NCBI GenBank assembly: GCA_016715985.1
Contig: JADJXD010000001.1
Coordinates: 992,001 to 1,056,000 of the forward strand
Source of the DNA: Saprospiraceae bacterium
GTDB taxonomy: Bacteria; Bacteroidota; Bacteroidia; Chitinophagales; Saprospiraceae
Reading direction: 5' to 3'
DNA: 64,000 nt
The notes under the pieces were generated by a model. It had not been told where the DNA came from and did no database searches. It saw nothing but the letters and a program-made list of their open reading frames with translations. Position numbers and translations under genes: made by a program. Numbering within the stretch: the stretch's first letter is position 1; every line of letters starts with the position of its first letter. Of the stretch, positions 15,488 through 24,610 are shown in pieces.

Positions 15488-16207
15488 TTAATCGTCTGTT
15501 TTTGTTCCATAAAATCCTGTTGCACAACCATAAAAGTATGAAATAAATTTTGTTTTTAGTCCTGTTTTTGTAAAAATTTCTGTCGCAGATTTGGCATTGT
15601 TAAATTTGTATGTGTATTGCCAAAGCATTTTATATTCTTCTGGATTTCCAAGTAACAATCGTCCCAAGATTGGAATTATTTGTCCGAGGTAAAAACCGTA
15701 AAGTGTTTTTAATATTTTGTTGTTCGGTTTTGAAATTTCTATAAACGAAAATTGTCCATCTTTTTTTAAAATTCGTTTAGTTTCCAAAGCCAAAATTTGC
15801 AATTGTTCTGCATTAAAGGTTTTAAGTCCAAAAGCACAAGTTACAAAGTCGTAATGGTTGCTTGGTAATTGATTGTTCAATATGTCTTGTTGCAATACTG
15901 TTATTTCATTATTGAATTTTAAATCGCTTTTCCGTTTTGCATATTTCAACATTCCGTCAGAGAAGTCAAGAACTGTTAAGTTGGAATTGGGCAATTTATT
16001 TTTTGTTGCATTCCAAGTTTCGCCCATTCCTGTTAGCAAGTCAATTATCTCAACTTTATAATTTGACTGTTTGAAAGACTCCAAAAATTGTCTTCTCCAA
16101 CGAATTGAAAAACCAAACGAGGTTATCAAATTCATTCGCTCATATGAACTACTCATTTTATTGAAAAGTCCTTTTACATATTCGGGATTGTAAATATTAT
16201 TCTCCAT
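15488..16207 (-). CDS. Class I SAM methyltransferase, UbiE/MenG-like
   Basis: 239 residues from the ATG at 16207 (TTG at 16240 rejected). Motif I is IIDLLTGMGETW near residue 55, motif II VLDFSDGMLKYA near 79, motif IV YDFVTCAFGLKTF near 119 and the post motif ILKKDGQFSFIEISKP near 146. The layout follows the UbiE/COQ5 family (SYERMNLITSFGFSIRWRR start). Because it is a lone gene between attC-like sites, not in a quinone operon, its substrate is uncertain. A menaquinone role is possible but not supported by context. Confidence 0.75.
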   Translation of the reverse strand: MENNIYNPEYVKGLFNKMSSSYERMNLITSFGFSIRWRRQFLESFKQSNYKVEIIDLLTGMGETWNATKNKLPNSNLTVLDFSDGMLKYAKRKSDLKFNNEITVLQQDILNNQLPSNHYDFVTCAFGLKTFNAEQLQILALETKRILKKDGQFSFIEISKPNNKILKTLYGFYLGQIIPILGRLLLGNPEEYKMLWQYTYKFNNAKSATEIFTKTGLKTKFISYFYGCATGFYGTKTDD

Positions 16208-16332
16208 ACAAAACTTCTTTCCTTTTTCCCAGTTGGACAAACTTTTTGATTATTTGGTTTCTGTTTATGAGTAATTTTTTCATGTAGTTCGTATTAGCCA
16301 GTAAGAGCATATCTCTCAGTTTTTGCAGTATT

Positions 16333-16401
16333 GCTATAACGGTTTGGCTGTACATGACGTCTATCCCGGTAGGGTGGCTTGCATGGAACAACATGTTATC
16401 T
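16333..16401 (-). repeat. attC-like site (weaker palindrome)
   Basis: Minus strand: CAGATAACATGTTG, interior with CCATGCAAGCC and GACGTCATGTACAGCC, ending AAACCGTTATAGC. Outer boxes match the other sites; the arms pair only in short blocks (TGTTCCATG with CATGTACA). It lies between the IS-split membrane gene and the methyltransferase. Confidence 0.5.
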
Positions 16402-16415
16402 GATGTTATTAATTT

Positions 16416-16494
16416 TTATATTAGTATTTTTAAAATACTTGCTCCGTAAGAAATGAACCATATCCCGTTAAGCAAAATAGCAATTCGATTAAGT
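16416..16494 (-). pseudogene. 3' part of the IS-interrupted membrane-protein gene
   Basis: Joining this segment to the 5' part at 18234-18452, after removing the IS and one copy of the AAGT duplication, gives one open frame that continues KILNRIAILLNGIWFISYG to a stop at 16416. It supplies the last ~25 residues, including a third hydrophobic segment. Confidence 0.65.
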
Positions 16495-18233
16495 AGGGTC
16501 TGCTGAAGGCATAAAAAAGTGAGTAAACATATATGCGTAATGGTTATATTTGCACAATAAAGTGCAAGAGTATATGGCAAAAGCTCAAAAAAGTCGTGCA
16601 TCAAAGCTTCGATATCTTAGTCCGAGTGTGGTTCCATTACCTGGATTTGAGACTCCCTTTGACCAACATTTGGACAAAAATAACAGGTGGGTAAAGTTGG
16701 CTCAACTCATACCTTGGGATAGCATAGTAAATATTTACTTGTCCAAGTTAAAGAATCAGAAACTGGGAGCTGACAGCATAAATCCTCGTGTAGTGATAGG
16801 AGCTATGATTATCAAACATATTAATGATTTTAGTGACAGAGAGACCGTACTGCAAATACAGGAGAATGTCTACATGCAGTATTTTATAGGCTTTAGTAGT
16901 TTTAGTAATCAAGCACCATTTGATGCTTCACTTTTCGTAGAGTTTCGTAATCGTTTAGGTCCGGAAGATATCAATAAAATAAACGAAAAGATTGTAAAAA
17001 TCTATCAACAATCGATTGACGAGAGTAGCGAAGATGGAAACATAAAAAATGATACTGTTGAACATAAAGATAAATCTGAAGCAATTCCTCCGGAGGTTAG
17101 TGTACCCACACAAGATGACGTGACACAATCAACGACAGTCTCCGACGAAGTAGAAAAAGTAAATGTAATACGTGATAAAAAAGTAGAATTACGTGGTTCA
17201 CTGATCATGGATGCGACGGTATGTCCGCAGGAGATAGCATATCCTACAGATTTGGATTTGCTAAATGAATCTCGGGAACAGTCTGAGAAGTTAATAGATG
17301 GATTGATGGATTACATAAGAGAATGGACCGCATTGAAAATAAAAAAGCCGAGGACGTACAGGAAGGTAGCACGCACACATTATTTGAAGATAGCGCAAAG
17401 AAGACCGAAGCCGCTCTGAAATTAGAAAAGGAATCAGGCAGCAACTACAATACCTCAAAAGAAATATTAAACATCTTCACTGGCTGTTGGATCAAATAGG
17501 AGTGATTGTATTTGATAAAAAGGCATATAAGTATTTTTTGGTGATTCAACATTTGTACGACCAACAAAAGACTATGTATGATACCAAGACACATAGTATT
17601 GAAAACCGTATAGTGAGTATCCACCAACCACATGTGAGACCAATAAAGAGGGGAAGAAAAATTCGGATACAGAATTTGGAGCAAAGATACAATCTAGCTT
17701 GATGGACGGATTTGTGTTTATAGACGAGTTGAACTGGGAAGCATTTAATGAGGGTACAAGATTAAAATTGAGTGTAGAAAACTACAAAAGGCGACTGGGC
17801 TATTATCCCCAAAAAGTATTGGCGGATAAGATATATTGTACGAGAGAGAATCGAAACTTCCTCAAAGAAATGGGTATAGAGCTACGGGCAAAACCATTAG
17901 GAAGACCGAAGGCATTGTCAAATCAAGTAAGACCCGGAGAAAGAAATCCCATTGAAGGAAAGTTTGGTCAGGCAAAGCGGGGGTATGGTCTTGACAAGAT
18001 AAGAGCAAAGCTGGCTTCAACGAGTGAATCATGGATTTCCACCATTATACTGGTGCTCAACCTAGTCAAGTTGGCTGGGACAGCACTGTATTGCCTAACA
18101 CAAAGCATTGTAAAACATTTTAAGCAATGGTGTACCTTGCAGGTAAATCAGTTGTTATTAATATTGTTGAGTATGGTCCAGCCCAGAAAGTACTGGGGAT
18201 CAGGTTGAACTTCCGACATATTCAGCAGACCCT
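16495..18233 (+). mobile_element. IS1182/IS5-like insertion sequence
   Basis: 1,739 bp bounded by perfect terminal inverted repeats AGGGTCTGCTGAA (16495-16507) and TTCAGCAGACCCT (18221-18233). Both sides are flanked by AAGT (16491-16494 and 18234-18237), a 4-bp target duplication. Removing it restores the reading frame of a minus-strand gene, which confirms the ends. The transposase is frameshifted, so the copy cannot move by itself. Confidence 0.85.
16574..18208 (+). pseudogene. IS1182-family transposase, at least two frameshifts
   Basis: ATG at 16574. N-terminal DUF772-type domain (GADSINPRVVIGAMIIKH, FSDRETVLQIQENVYMQYF; quoted in parts) is in one frame to 17419. A second frame covers about 17424-17665 (VIVFDKKAYKYFLVIQHLYDQ; quoted in parts). 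The first frame resumes near 17665 (DTEFGAKIQSSLMDGF) and ends with the DDE-domain tail IEGKFGQAKRGYGLDKI. Two single-base shifts therefore break a gene of about 545 codons. Transposase would cut and join the IS ends, but this copy is inactive unless the shifts are base-call errors. Confidence 0.82.
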
Positions 18234-18452
18234 AAGTATTTTTAAATTAGTTTTCAGTTTAATTGCTTTATAACTAAGTATTAAGCCAACTAGCGCAAAT
18301 ATGAATATAATACTGTCTGAAAATTTTACATTTAAGTTGGAATAATCGATGGGGTTGGCATTTTCAATAGTTTGTATAGGTTTAACTGGAATTATAAATG
18401 CATAATAAAGAATCATTAGTGTTATAGATGTAGCTATAATAAATGAAAGCAT
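18234..18452 (-). pseudogene. 5' part of small membrane-protein gene, cut by the IS
   Basis: From the ATG at 18452 (a TTG at 18485 is also in frame), two hydrophobic helices (LSFIIATSITLMILYYAFI and SIIFIFALVGLILSYKAI) are encoded. As it stands the frame runs into the IS end and stops at 18222 after LRVC. The real C-terminus lies at 16416-16494 on the other side of the IS. Reconstructed length is about 100 residues with three membrane segments. Function unknown. Confidence 0.65.
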
Positions 18453-18512
18453 TGAGAAAAGCTTACTGTTGTTTTTCAAAGTCAATCTATTTTGGTTGTT
18501 TCGATTTAATAT

Positions 18513-18597
18513 CAGATAACGTTTTGGCTACCCGCCATACTCGCTTGTGTTGCGCCTGCGGTAAGTGAGAATGGCGTGGTCAGCCTTTGTTATATGG
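18513..18597 (-). repeat. attC-like imperfect palindrome
   Basis: Minus strand: CCATATAACAAAGGCTGACCACGCCATTCTCACT, short loop, AGCGAGTATGGCGGGTAGCCAAAACGTTATCTG (in parts). Arms GGCTGACCACGCCATTCTCACT and GGCTACCCGCCATACTCGCT pair with a two-base bulge. Outer boxes ATAAC and CGTTATC. It lies between the stop of the 448-residue gene and the IS-split gene. Confidence 0.74.
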
Positions 18598-18605
18598 TGT
18601 TATTT

Positions 18606-19952
18606 CTAGTTCTTCAATACATCTAAATATTTCTTAATTTCATCTATTTTGAAATTATTTCCAGTAATTAAAATTGCTATAAGTTCACCTTTAATTATTG
18701 TATATCCTTCAAAATTACTAGTAACTTTTAACGAATGACCATTTTCATCATTGCTTATATTATAGAATACTTCAATATCATTTTTTGTTGTAATTGATTC
18801 TATTTTTTGTCTATACTCAGTAGTATTTATTCTCTTGAAAATATCTGATTTCTCATTTTCACTCGGGACAAGTAAATAATTGACCATTAACTCTAATTCG
18901 CCATTGTGGTTATTAAGCATTCCCGTAATTGAATTTTCAATATCTATTCCTAATTTGAATGGTTTAAGATTTAATTTTTCTAATTCATTTTTTGTTATAA
19001 AATTTTCAATTCTTGATTTTGATTCGATAAAATCAAAAAAGATTGAATCTACAATTTGATTTCTAATTTTTAACGTGCTATCTTGAATTTCATCAAATAT
19101 AATAATGTCTCGATTTACAAAATAGAATAAACTGTTCCTAATAGTATGGATTCTTTCTGCATTTTCATTAGTGTCCCTATGAAAATATGGAATTGCTAAA
19201 TGTGCTCTACAATTTGTTCTGTTTAAACCGTAAATGAGTTCACTTTCAAATTTTTCATACAAATTGTAATATTCATTTAAGTTTTTGCTAAGCAAAAATG
19301 AAAGATTTGAATTGTCCATGCCAAGAACATTATAATATTTTGATGCTGGAACTCTTTCCATAAGTTCAAACCCAAACTTCATATAACTATAAATTGAAGA
19401 ATCTATTGATAACGTAAATTGTTCTTCATATTCAAGAAATTTTTCCTTTTTCCATTTTAATTTTATTTTACAGGCGTTAAAATTTTCTAAAATCAATTTT
19501 AACTCTTCTTTGCTTATCTCAGTTAATATTTTAGCTTTATGTGTATCAAGGTAAGGTGAAAAAACTCGCATTAAAGAATCTAAAAATATTTGTTGACATT
19601 GTAATGCAGATTTATATTTTTTACTTCTTTCAATAGTGCTAATTTCGTATTCCCTTTGTTTTTCTTGCCAGAAATTTGATAAAATTTCAATATCTGATTT
19701 ACTTATTTTGGTTTCAAAATGAGTATGAAACCTGTCTTTAATTATCGGATAAGGCTGTTTCCTTTCCAAATCATATTCTAAAGAAAATAAATTATTACTT
19801 TGCAAAGAGTGGTTGTACAAAGAATCTTGTGCACTTTTACTCATGCGTGTGAAATTGTAGTAATTGATAAACTCTTCTTTAGTTTGGCTAAATCCAAAAA
19901 TTTGGAGAAATGTTAATAAAATAAATTGAACAACCCGAATTTCACATTTCAT
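18606..19952 (-). CDS. Secreted orphan protein, cassette-borne
   Basis: 448 residues with a signal peptide (VVQFILLTFLQIFGFS then Q). The mature part is long, helical and rich in Lys, Glu, Ser and Tyr, with no membrane helix and no family I recognise. It ends with a beta-rich ~80-residue part (TTKNDIEVFYNISNDENGH; VTSNFEGYTIIKGE). No T9SS tail, so it is probably periplasmic. It stands alone between repeat copy 4 and an attC-like site and is likely transcribed from that repeat. Confidence 0.65.
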   Translation of the reverse strand: MKCEIRVVQFILLTFLQIFGFSQTKEEFINYYNFTRMSKSAQDSLYNHSLQSNNLFSLEYDLERKQPYPIIKDRFHTHFETKISKSDIEILSNFWQEKQREYEISTIERSKKYKSALQCQQIFLDSLMRVFSPYLDTHKAKILTEISKEELKLILENFNACKIKLKWKKEKFLEYEEQFTLSIDSSIYSYMKFGFELMERVPASKYYNVLGMDNSNLSFLLSKNLNEYYNLYEKFESELIYGLNRTNCRAHLAIPYFHRDTNENAERIHTIRNSLFYFVNRDIIIFDEIQDSTLKIRNQIVDSIFFDFIESKSRIENFITKNELEKLNLKPFKLGIDIENSITGMLNNHNGELELMVNYLLVPSENEKSDIFKRINTTEYRQKIESITTKNDIEVFYNISNDENGHSLKVTSNFEGYTIIKGELIAILITGNNFKIDEIKKYLDVLKN

Positions 19953-20000
19953 ATTTACTCTTTAATTGTAAACAATATTTTATTTTATTTAATCAAATAC

Positions 20001-20080
20001 CATATAACATTTCCACTTACGCCATAAATCTTCGTAAGTATATACAAATGTACTCACTGATTTTCAGATAGACAATATAA
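20001..20080 (-). repeat. Promoter-bearing cassette repeat, copy 4 (truncated)
   Basis: Minus strand: TTGTCTATCTGAAAATCAGTG, promoter, ATACTTACGAAGATTTATGG, GTGGAAATGTTATATGG. Only the last ~80 nt of the repeat is present, with the GTTAT box; the first half is replaced by unrelated sequence, marking the array boundary. Confidence 0.65.
20045..20075 (-). promoter_or_regulatory. Promoter in repeat copy 4
   Basis: Minus strand TTG (20075-20073), 20-nt spacer, TACATTTG (20052-20045), directed at the gene starting at 19952. Confidence 0.6.
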
Positions 20081-20273
20081 CCTTATGAATTTTCAAACCA
20101 TGTCATAATTAAGTACATTTTCCTATCTGGAGTGGTAGGGTTTTGATGTCATCATAGCTTATGCTAATTGACATAATCCAAAACACACAAAAAATTACCC
20201 CGATCCGTAAATTTTCTTATCCGGAAATATTCTAAACAAAACCTACTTACCGGATTAATTGTTACATTAATTG

Positions 20274-20281
20274 TAAATTTG
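20274..20281 (+). promoter_or_regulatory. -7 box TAAATTTG upstream of ccmE
   Basis: Matches TAnnTTTG, 45 nt before the ccmE ATG. A convincing -33 TTG at the right distance is not clear, so the call is tentative. Confidence 0.4.
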
Positions 20282-20326
20282 CACCACCATTTTAATAACA
20301 GGCCAATTCAGCCAAAATAAGTATTC

Positions 20327-20716
20327 ATGAACCGTAATTATATTTTAGCTTTTTTACTGATAGCAACCGGAATATTTGTCTTTCTCTCTGCTTCCAAAGA
20401 TGTAAGCACGTATGCATCTTTCACTGATGCGGAGAGTGGGAACAGAGTAAAAATCGTAGGCATACTGTCCAAAGACAAACCCATGATTTATGACCCGGAA
20501 AATGATCCGAATACTTTCCGTTTCACCATGAAAGACTCTGACGAAAACGAAAAAGAAGTCGTTCTGAACAAACCCAAACCACAGGATTTTGAACTATCAG
20601 AACAGATTGTTGTCACTGGGATTATGAAAGACAATGCATTTTATGCGGATGAAATCCTGATGAAATGTCCATCCAAATACAAAGACGAAGAAATCGCAGT
20701 CAAATCCACTTATTAA
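20327..20716 (+). CDS. ccmE: Cytochrome c maturation protein CcmE, CxxxY type
   Basis: 129 residues: one N-terminal membrane anchor (YILAFLLIATGIFVFLSA) and a periplasmic OB-fold haem chaperone domain. CcmE carries haem covalently and delivers it to the CcmF lyase. The conserved C-terminal haem-attachment site, HxxxY in E. coli, reads CPSKY near residues 114-118, the CxxxY variant known from some bacteria and archaea. It precedes ccmF by 9 nt, so the two form an operon. The rest of the ccm system is outside the window. Confidence 0.85.
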   Translation: MNRNYILAFLLIATGIFVFLSASKDVSTYASFTDAESGNRVKIVGILSKDKPMIYDPENDPNTFRFTMKDSDENEKEVVLNKPKPQDFELSEQIVVTGIMKDNAFYADEILMKCPSKYKDEEIAVKSTY

Positions 20717-20725
20717 AAAACGTTA

Positions 20726-23542
20726 ATGAATAATATTAATTATATTGGGGAACACCTTTGGGTAGGCCAAACAGGTCATTTTTTAATTATTCTGGGATTC
20801 GTTTCGGCTTTATTATCCGCATTCGCCTATTACAAGCAGACAAATGTAACACAGCCCAGACTCCGTCAGTGGAATCAGATAGGCCGAGCAGGATTTATGA
20901 TACACGGAGTGAGTGTACTGACGCTGATAGGATTAATATTTTATGCGATGTACAATCACATGTACGAGTACAGTTATGTATTTGATCACGTATCAGCTGA
21001 TCTCCCGATGAAGTATATTCTATCTGCCTTTTGGGAAGGACAGGAAGGAAGTTTTATGTTGTGGATGTTCTGGCACATCATTCTGGGTATCATATTGATA
21101 TTTAAAGCCGGAAAGTGGGAAGCACCGGTATTATTTACAGTAGCTGTAGCAGAGACCATTCTGATGACCATGATTCTGGGTATTCACATCAATATCGGAG
21201 AAGAAAGCATCAAAATAGGTAGTAATCCGACGGTACTTTTGAGACAGATGACCGATGCCCCTATATTTGCCAATGCTGATTATTTGAATCTGATCAAAGG
21301 ACGGGGACTGAATCCGCTGCTGCAAAATTATTGGATGACAATCCATCCCCCTACCCTGTTTTTGGGATTTGCGGCTACGATCGTTCCTTTTGCATATGCT
21401 TTTGCAGGATTATGGAAAAATGATCATTCAGGTTGGCTGAAGCCTGCACTGCCCTGGAGTCTTTTCACAGCGGGAATTTTGGGTACAGGCATTCTGATGG
21501 GTAGTTTCTGGGCATATGAAGCGCTCTCATTTGGTGGTTACTGGGCATGGGATCCTGTTGAGAATGCATCTTTAGTTCCCTGGATAACATTGGTGGCAGG
21601 TATTCATACACATCTGATTGCGCAACATACCGGATATGCCAAAAAATCAGTTTACTTTTTATATCTGATCTCATTTATAGGTATCCTTTACTCTACATTC
21701 CTGACCAGAAGTGGTGTATTGGGTGATACTTCTGCACATGCCTTCACAGAAATGGGACTCGAATGGCAGTTGGTGTTATTAGTTGGATTTTTTCTTCTCT
21801 CAGGCTTAGGTTTGTGGATATACCGAATGAAAAGTATAACATCACCGGAAAAAGAAGAAAAAATAGCTTCCCGTGAATTCTGGATGTTTATAGGGGCTTT
21901 GGTACTTTTATTTTCAGCGACACTCATTACCGCATCCACTTCACTACCGGTGTATAACAAAATCATGTCTTATTTCAATCCTTCTTTTATCGGAAGAGTG
22001 ATTCAGGATCCGATACCGCATTTTAATAAATATCAGGTCTGGATAGCCGTATTTGTGGCTATATTGACGAGTGCTACTGTATTTCTGAGATATTCCGGTA
22101 CCAATTGGGAAAACGGGAGAAAAAAATATCTGATCAGGATGGGTGCTTATTTCGCTGCAGCAGTGATTCTCACCGGATTGTTCAATATGTGGATGGGGCT
22201 TTACGCATGGCAATATGTTGTTTTGTGTGTCAGTGGATTTTTTGCATTGGCTGCCAATCTGGATTATTTTATCTCGGTAATGAAAGGAAATCTGAAGATG
22301 GGTGCTTCCGCAATAGCCCATTTAGGTTTTGGAATGATGATAATAGGCATTCTGGCAAGTGGTCTGAATCAAAAAACGATATCTTCCAATCCATTTGTGT
22401 TTCAGGGTATCTTTAATCCGGAAGACCTTGCCAAATACGTTCAATTAATAAAAGGAAAACCACTGTATTCCAAAGGCTATTTTATAACGTACGAAAGCGA
22501 TAGTCTCGTGGACAGAATGCGGTATTATACCATCAGCTTTAAAAAACTGAATGATGAAATGGAAGTACTGGACGAAATTATACTTCATCCGAATTCCGTT
22601 TATTCCAATGATTTTTCAAAGGTTGCTGCATTTAATCCGGATACCAAACACTACCTGACGAAAGATATTTTTACCTGCGTGGTAGGTTTACCTCCCGCAC
22701 TTCAGAATATTGAAGAAGCAAAGGCAATAGAAGATTCATTGAAATTCACGACTTATAATATGCTTCCGGGCGATACCGTAAAGCTTGCAAATTCTATGCT
22801 GGTCATCGATAAAGTACATTTTGAACCCACCCACGAAGAATACACTAAACACACGCATGATGCAGGCGTCGGGGTTGATTTCAGATTGATAACATTGGAC
22901 GGAGACACTTCCTTCAGCGGTCAAACGGCTCTGGGATTGGACGGTGCATTGATGTACAAATATCCGGAAGCCATAGAAGATTTATCGGTCCGCGTGCGTT
23001 TGGATGAAAGTCTGATGCAAAATATATTTACTTCCGAAGATGATCTTATTTATAAGGAATTGGTGATAATGAATTTTGGTTCAGCTCAGATAGATGGCTA
23101 CCAACTCAAATTAAAAGGATTTGAGAAAGATCCGGAAAATAAGAATTATGAAAAGGAAGAAGGAGATATTGCAATTGCAGCAGATATGACAATCACATCA
23201 CCGGAAGGGAAGGAGTACATTGCCACACCAATTTACATTATCCGGGAGAATATGCCGATGAGTATTAAATATTATATTCCCGAAGAAGGTTTACACATTC
23301 GTTTCAGTAATATTGATCCGGCTAAAGAAGAGTTTAGTTTTAAGGTGGCAAAAGATATACGAAAAGATTTAACCATTCCGATATCCGTCGCTGAAAATGT
23401 ACCGAGAACAGACTATCTGATCCTACAGGCAACGATTTTTCCCGGCATCAACTTATTCTGGGGCGGAAGTATTCTTATGATGGTCGGTTTGTTTATCGGC
23501 ATGGCATTCAGGTGGAAATCCCGTACGGGAAAGACAGATTAA
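20726..23542 (+). CDS. ccmF: Haem lyase CcmF
   Basis: 938 residues, longer than the ~650 of E. coli CcmF. The N-terminal two thirds hold about 13 membrane helices with the tryptophan-rich haem-handling motif GGYWAWDPVENASLVPW near residue 263 and conserved periplasmic His (IHPPTLFLGF near 205; GIHTHLIAQH near 291). Residues ~570-900 form a large periplasmic domain, then a final helix (LFWGGSILMMVGLFIGMAF; quoted as a segment). It attaches haem to apocytochromes such as the one at 980-1381. Operon with ccmE. Confidence 0.9.
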   Translation: MNNINYIGEHLWVGQTGHFLIILGFVSALLSAFAYYKQTNVTQPRLRQWNQIGRAGFMIHGVSVLTLIGLIFYAMYNHMYEYSYVFDHVSADLPMKYILSAFWEGQEGSFMLWMFWHIILGIILIFKAGKWEAPVLFTVAVAETILMTMILGIHINIGEESIKIGSNPTVLLRQMTDAPIFANADYLNLIKGRGLNPLLQNYWMTIHPPTLFLGFAATIVPFAYAFAGLWKNDHSGWLKPALPWSLFTAGILGTGILMGSFWAYEALSFGGYWAWDPVENASLVPWITLVAGIHTHLIAQHTGYAKKSVYFLYLISFIGILYSTFLTRSGVLGDTSAHAFTEMGLEWQLVLLVGFFLLSGLGLWIYRMKSITSPEKEEKIASREFWMFIGALVLLFSATLITASTSLPVYNKIMSYFNPSFIGRVIQDPIPHFNKYQVWIAVFVAILTSATVFLRYSGTNWENGRKKYLIRMGAYFAAAVILTGLFNMWMGLYAWQYVVLCVSGFFALAANLDYFISVMKGNLKMGASAIAHLGFGMMIIGILASGLNQKTISSNPFVFQGIFNPEDLAKYVQLIKGKPLYSKGYFITYESDSLVDRMRYYTISFKKLNDEMEVLDEIILHPNSVYSNDFSKVAAFNPDTKHYLTKDIFTCVVGLPPALQNIEEAKAIEDSLKFTTYNMLPGDTVKLANSMLVIDKVHFEPTHEEYTKHTHDAGVGVDFRLITLDGDTSFSGQTALGLDGALMYKYPEAIEDLSVRVRLDESLMQNIFTSEDDLIYKELVIMNFGSAQIDGYQLKLKGFEKDPENKNYEKEEGDIAIAADMTITSPEGKEYIATPIYIIRENMPMSIKYYIPEEGLHIRFSNIDPAKEEFSFKVAKDIRKDLTIPISVAENVPRTDYLILQATIFPGINLFWGGSILMMVGLFIGMAFRWKSRTGKTD

Positions 23543-23833
23543 AATGGGTAAAGGCGATTTATTTTTTTTTGAAATTCTTAAATATTATATAAATTATTAG
23601 TTTTATTGTGATTTTGGAAAAGTCAAGAAATTGAAGTTGGAAGGCTTTCTTGCTCTCAATGCGAGCATGATTCCAAAGGTATTAGGGATATAGAAATGCA
23701 ATATGTGCTGCCCAATACCCTCCTCCCTCAAGGGACTACCAGAGCTGCAACTACCGAAATAAAGTCTAAATTTGCAGTAGATTCAAAATTCTAATAATTA
23801 AGATCGTTGCACTCATATTTATCCAAATACAGT

Positions 23834-24610
23834 ATGAAAATATGTTTTATAGGCGCTGGTAATGTAGCGTGGCATTTAGCCCAAAAACTCCATTCCGAAG
23901 GAGAACATATTATTCAGGTTTTCAGCAGAGAACTTTCCAAAGCAAGAGAACTGTCCGAATTAGTCAACGCAAAAGCCATTCATAATCTCAGTGATATAGA
24001 CCAATCTGGAGATATTTATTTTATTTGTGCAGGAGATAAAGCAATTGAAGAAATAGCAGCTCGACTTTCTTTTTTAAAAAAGGCGGAGAGTGTCCTGATT
24101 CATACATCGGGTACTAAATCGACTGATTTACTGTCTGAATATTCAAAAAATTATGGGGTTTTTTATCCATTACAATCCTTTTCAAAAGGTCGTAAAATGG
24201 CCTACAAAAATATTCCGGTTCTGATAAATGGGAGTAATGAAGGTACAATACAAATTCTTACTAAAATCGCTGGAAAATTCTCATCAGATGTTAGGGTTAT
24301 TCCTGACAAAGACAGAGAAAAGATGCATCTTGCAGCAGTTATGATCAATAACTTTACGAATTATATAAGTGGTCTAACTTTTGATTTTTGCGAAAAAGAA
24401 GGGTTGGATTTTAGTCTTTTGTTTCCACTTCTAGATGAAACCGTTGCTAAAATGAAAGAAATGTCCCCATTCGCTGCACAAACCGGCCCCGCCAGAAGAG
24501 GAGACAACGAAACCATTGAGAGACATGCAGAATTACTGGAACAATATCCGAATATAAAATCTATCTATCTTCAATTAAATAATCAGATTCTAAAAAAATA
24601 TCATCCATGA
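23834..24610 (+). CDS. DUF2520 / Rossmann-like NAD(P)-binding protein
   Basis: 258 residues from the ATG at 23834. The N-terminus (MKICFIGAGNVAWHLAQKL) has the GxGxxA dinucleotide-binding turn. The C-terminal half (MHLAAVMINNFTNYISGL, GPARRGDNETIERH) is the DUF2520 helical domain that follows a Rossmann domain in this family. Likely an oxidoreductase of the pyrroline-5-carboxylate/F420-like superfamily; substrate unknown. Overlaps the next gene by 4 bases (ATGA). Confidence 0.8.
   Translation: MKICFIGAGNVAWHLAQKLHSEGEHIIQVFSRELSKARELSELVNAKAIHNLSDIDQSGDIYFICAGDKAIEEIAARLSFLKKAESVLIHTSGTKSTDLLSEYSKNYGVFYPLQSFSKGRKMAYKNIPVLINGSNEGTIQILTKIAGKFSSDVRVIPDKDREKMHLAAVMINNFTNYISGLTFDFCEKEGLDFSLLFPLLDETVAKMKEMSPFAAQTGPARRGDNETIERHAELLEQYPNIKSIYLQLNNQILKKYHP

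Larger units (their letters stand above)
19953..20326. other. Gene-free stretch at the outer edge of array II
   Basis: 374 bp without a credible gene. It holds repeat copy 4 (20001-20080), which lacks its far arm, so the array ends here. The remaining 245 bp is AT-rich and carries the promoter-like box upstream of ccmE. Confidence 0.6.

Noticed and set aside
15488..16207. Housekeeping menaquinone methyltransferase
   Set aside because: The fold fits UbiE/MenG, but the gene is a lone cassette between recombination-like sites, so a housekeeping role is not supported.
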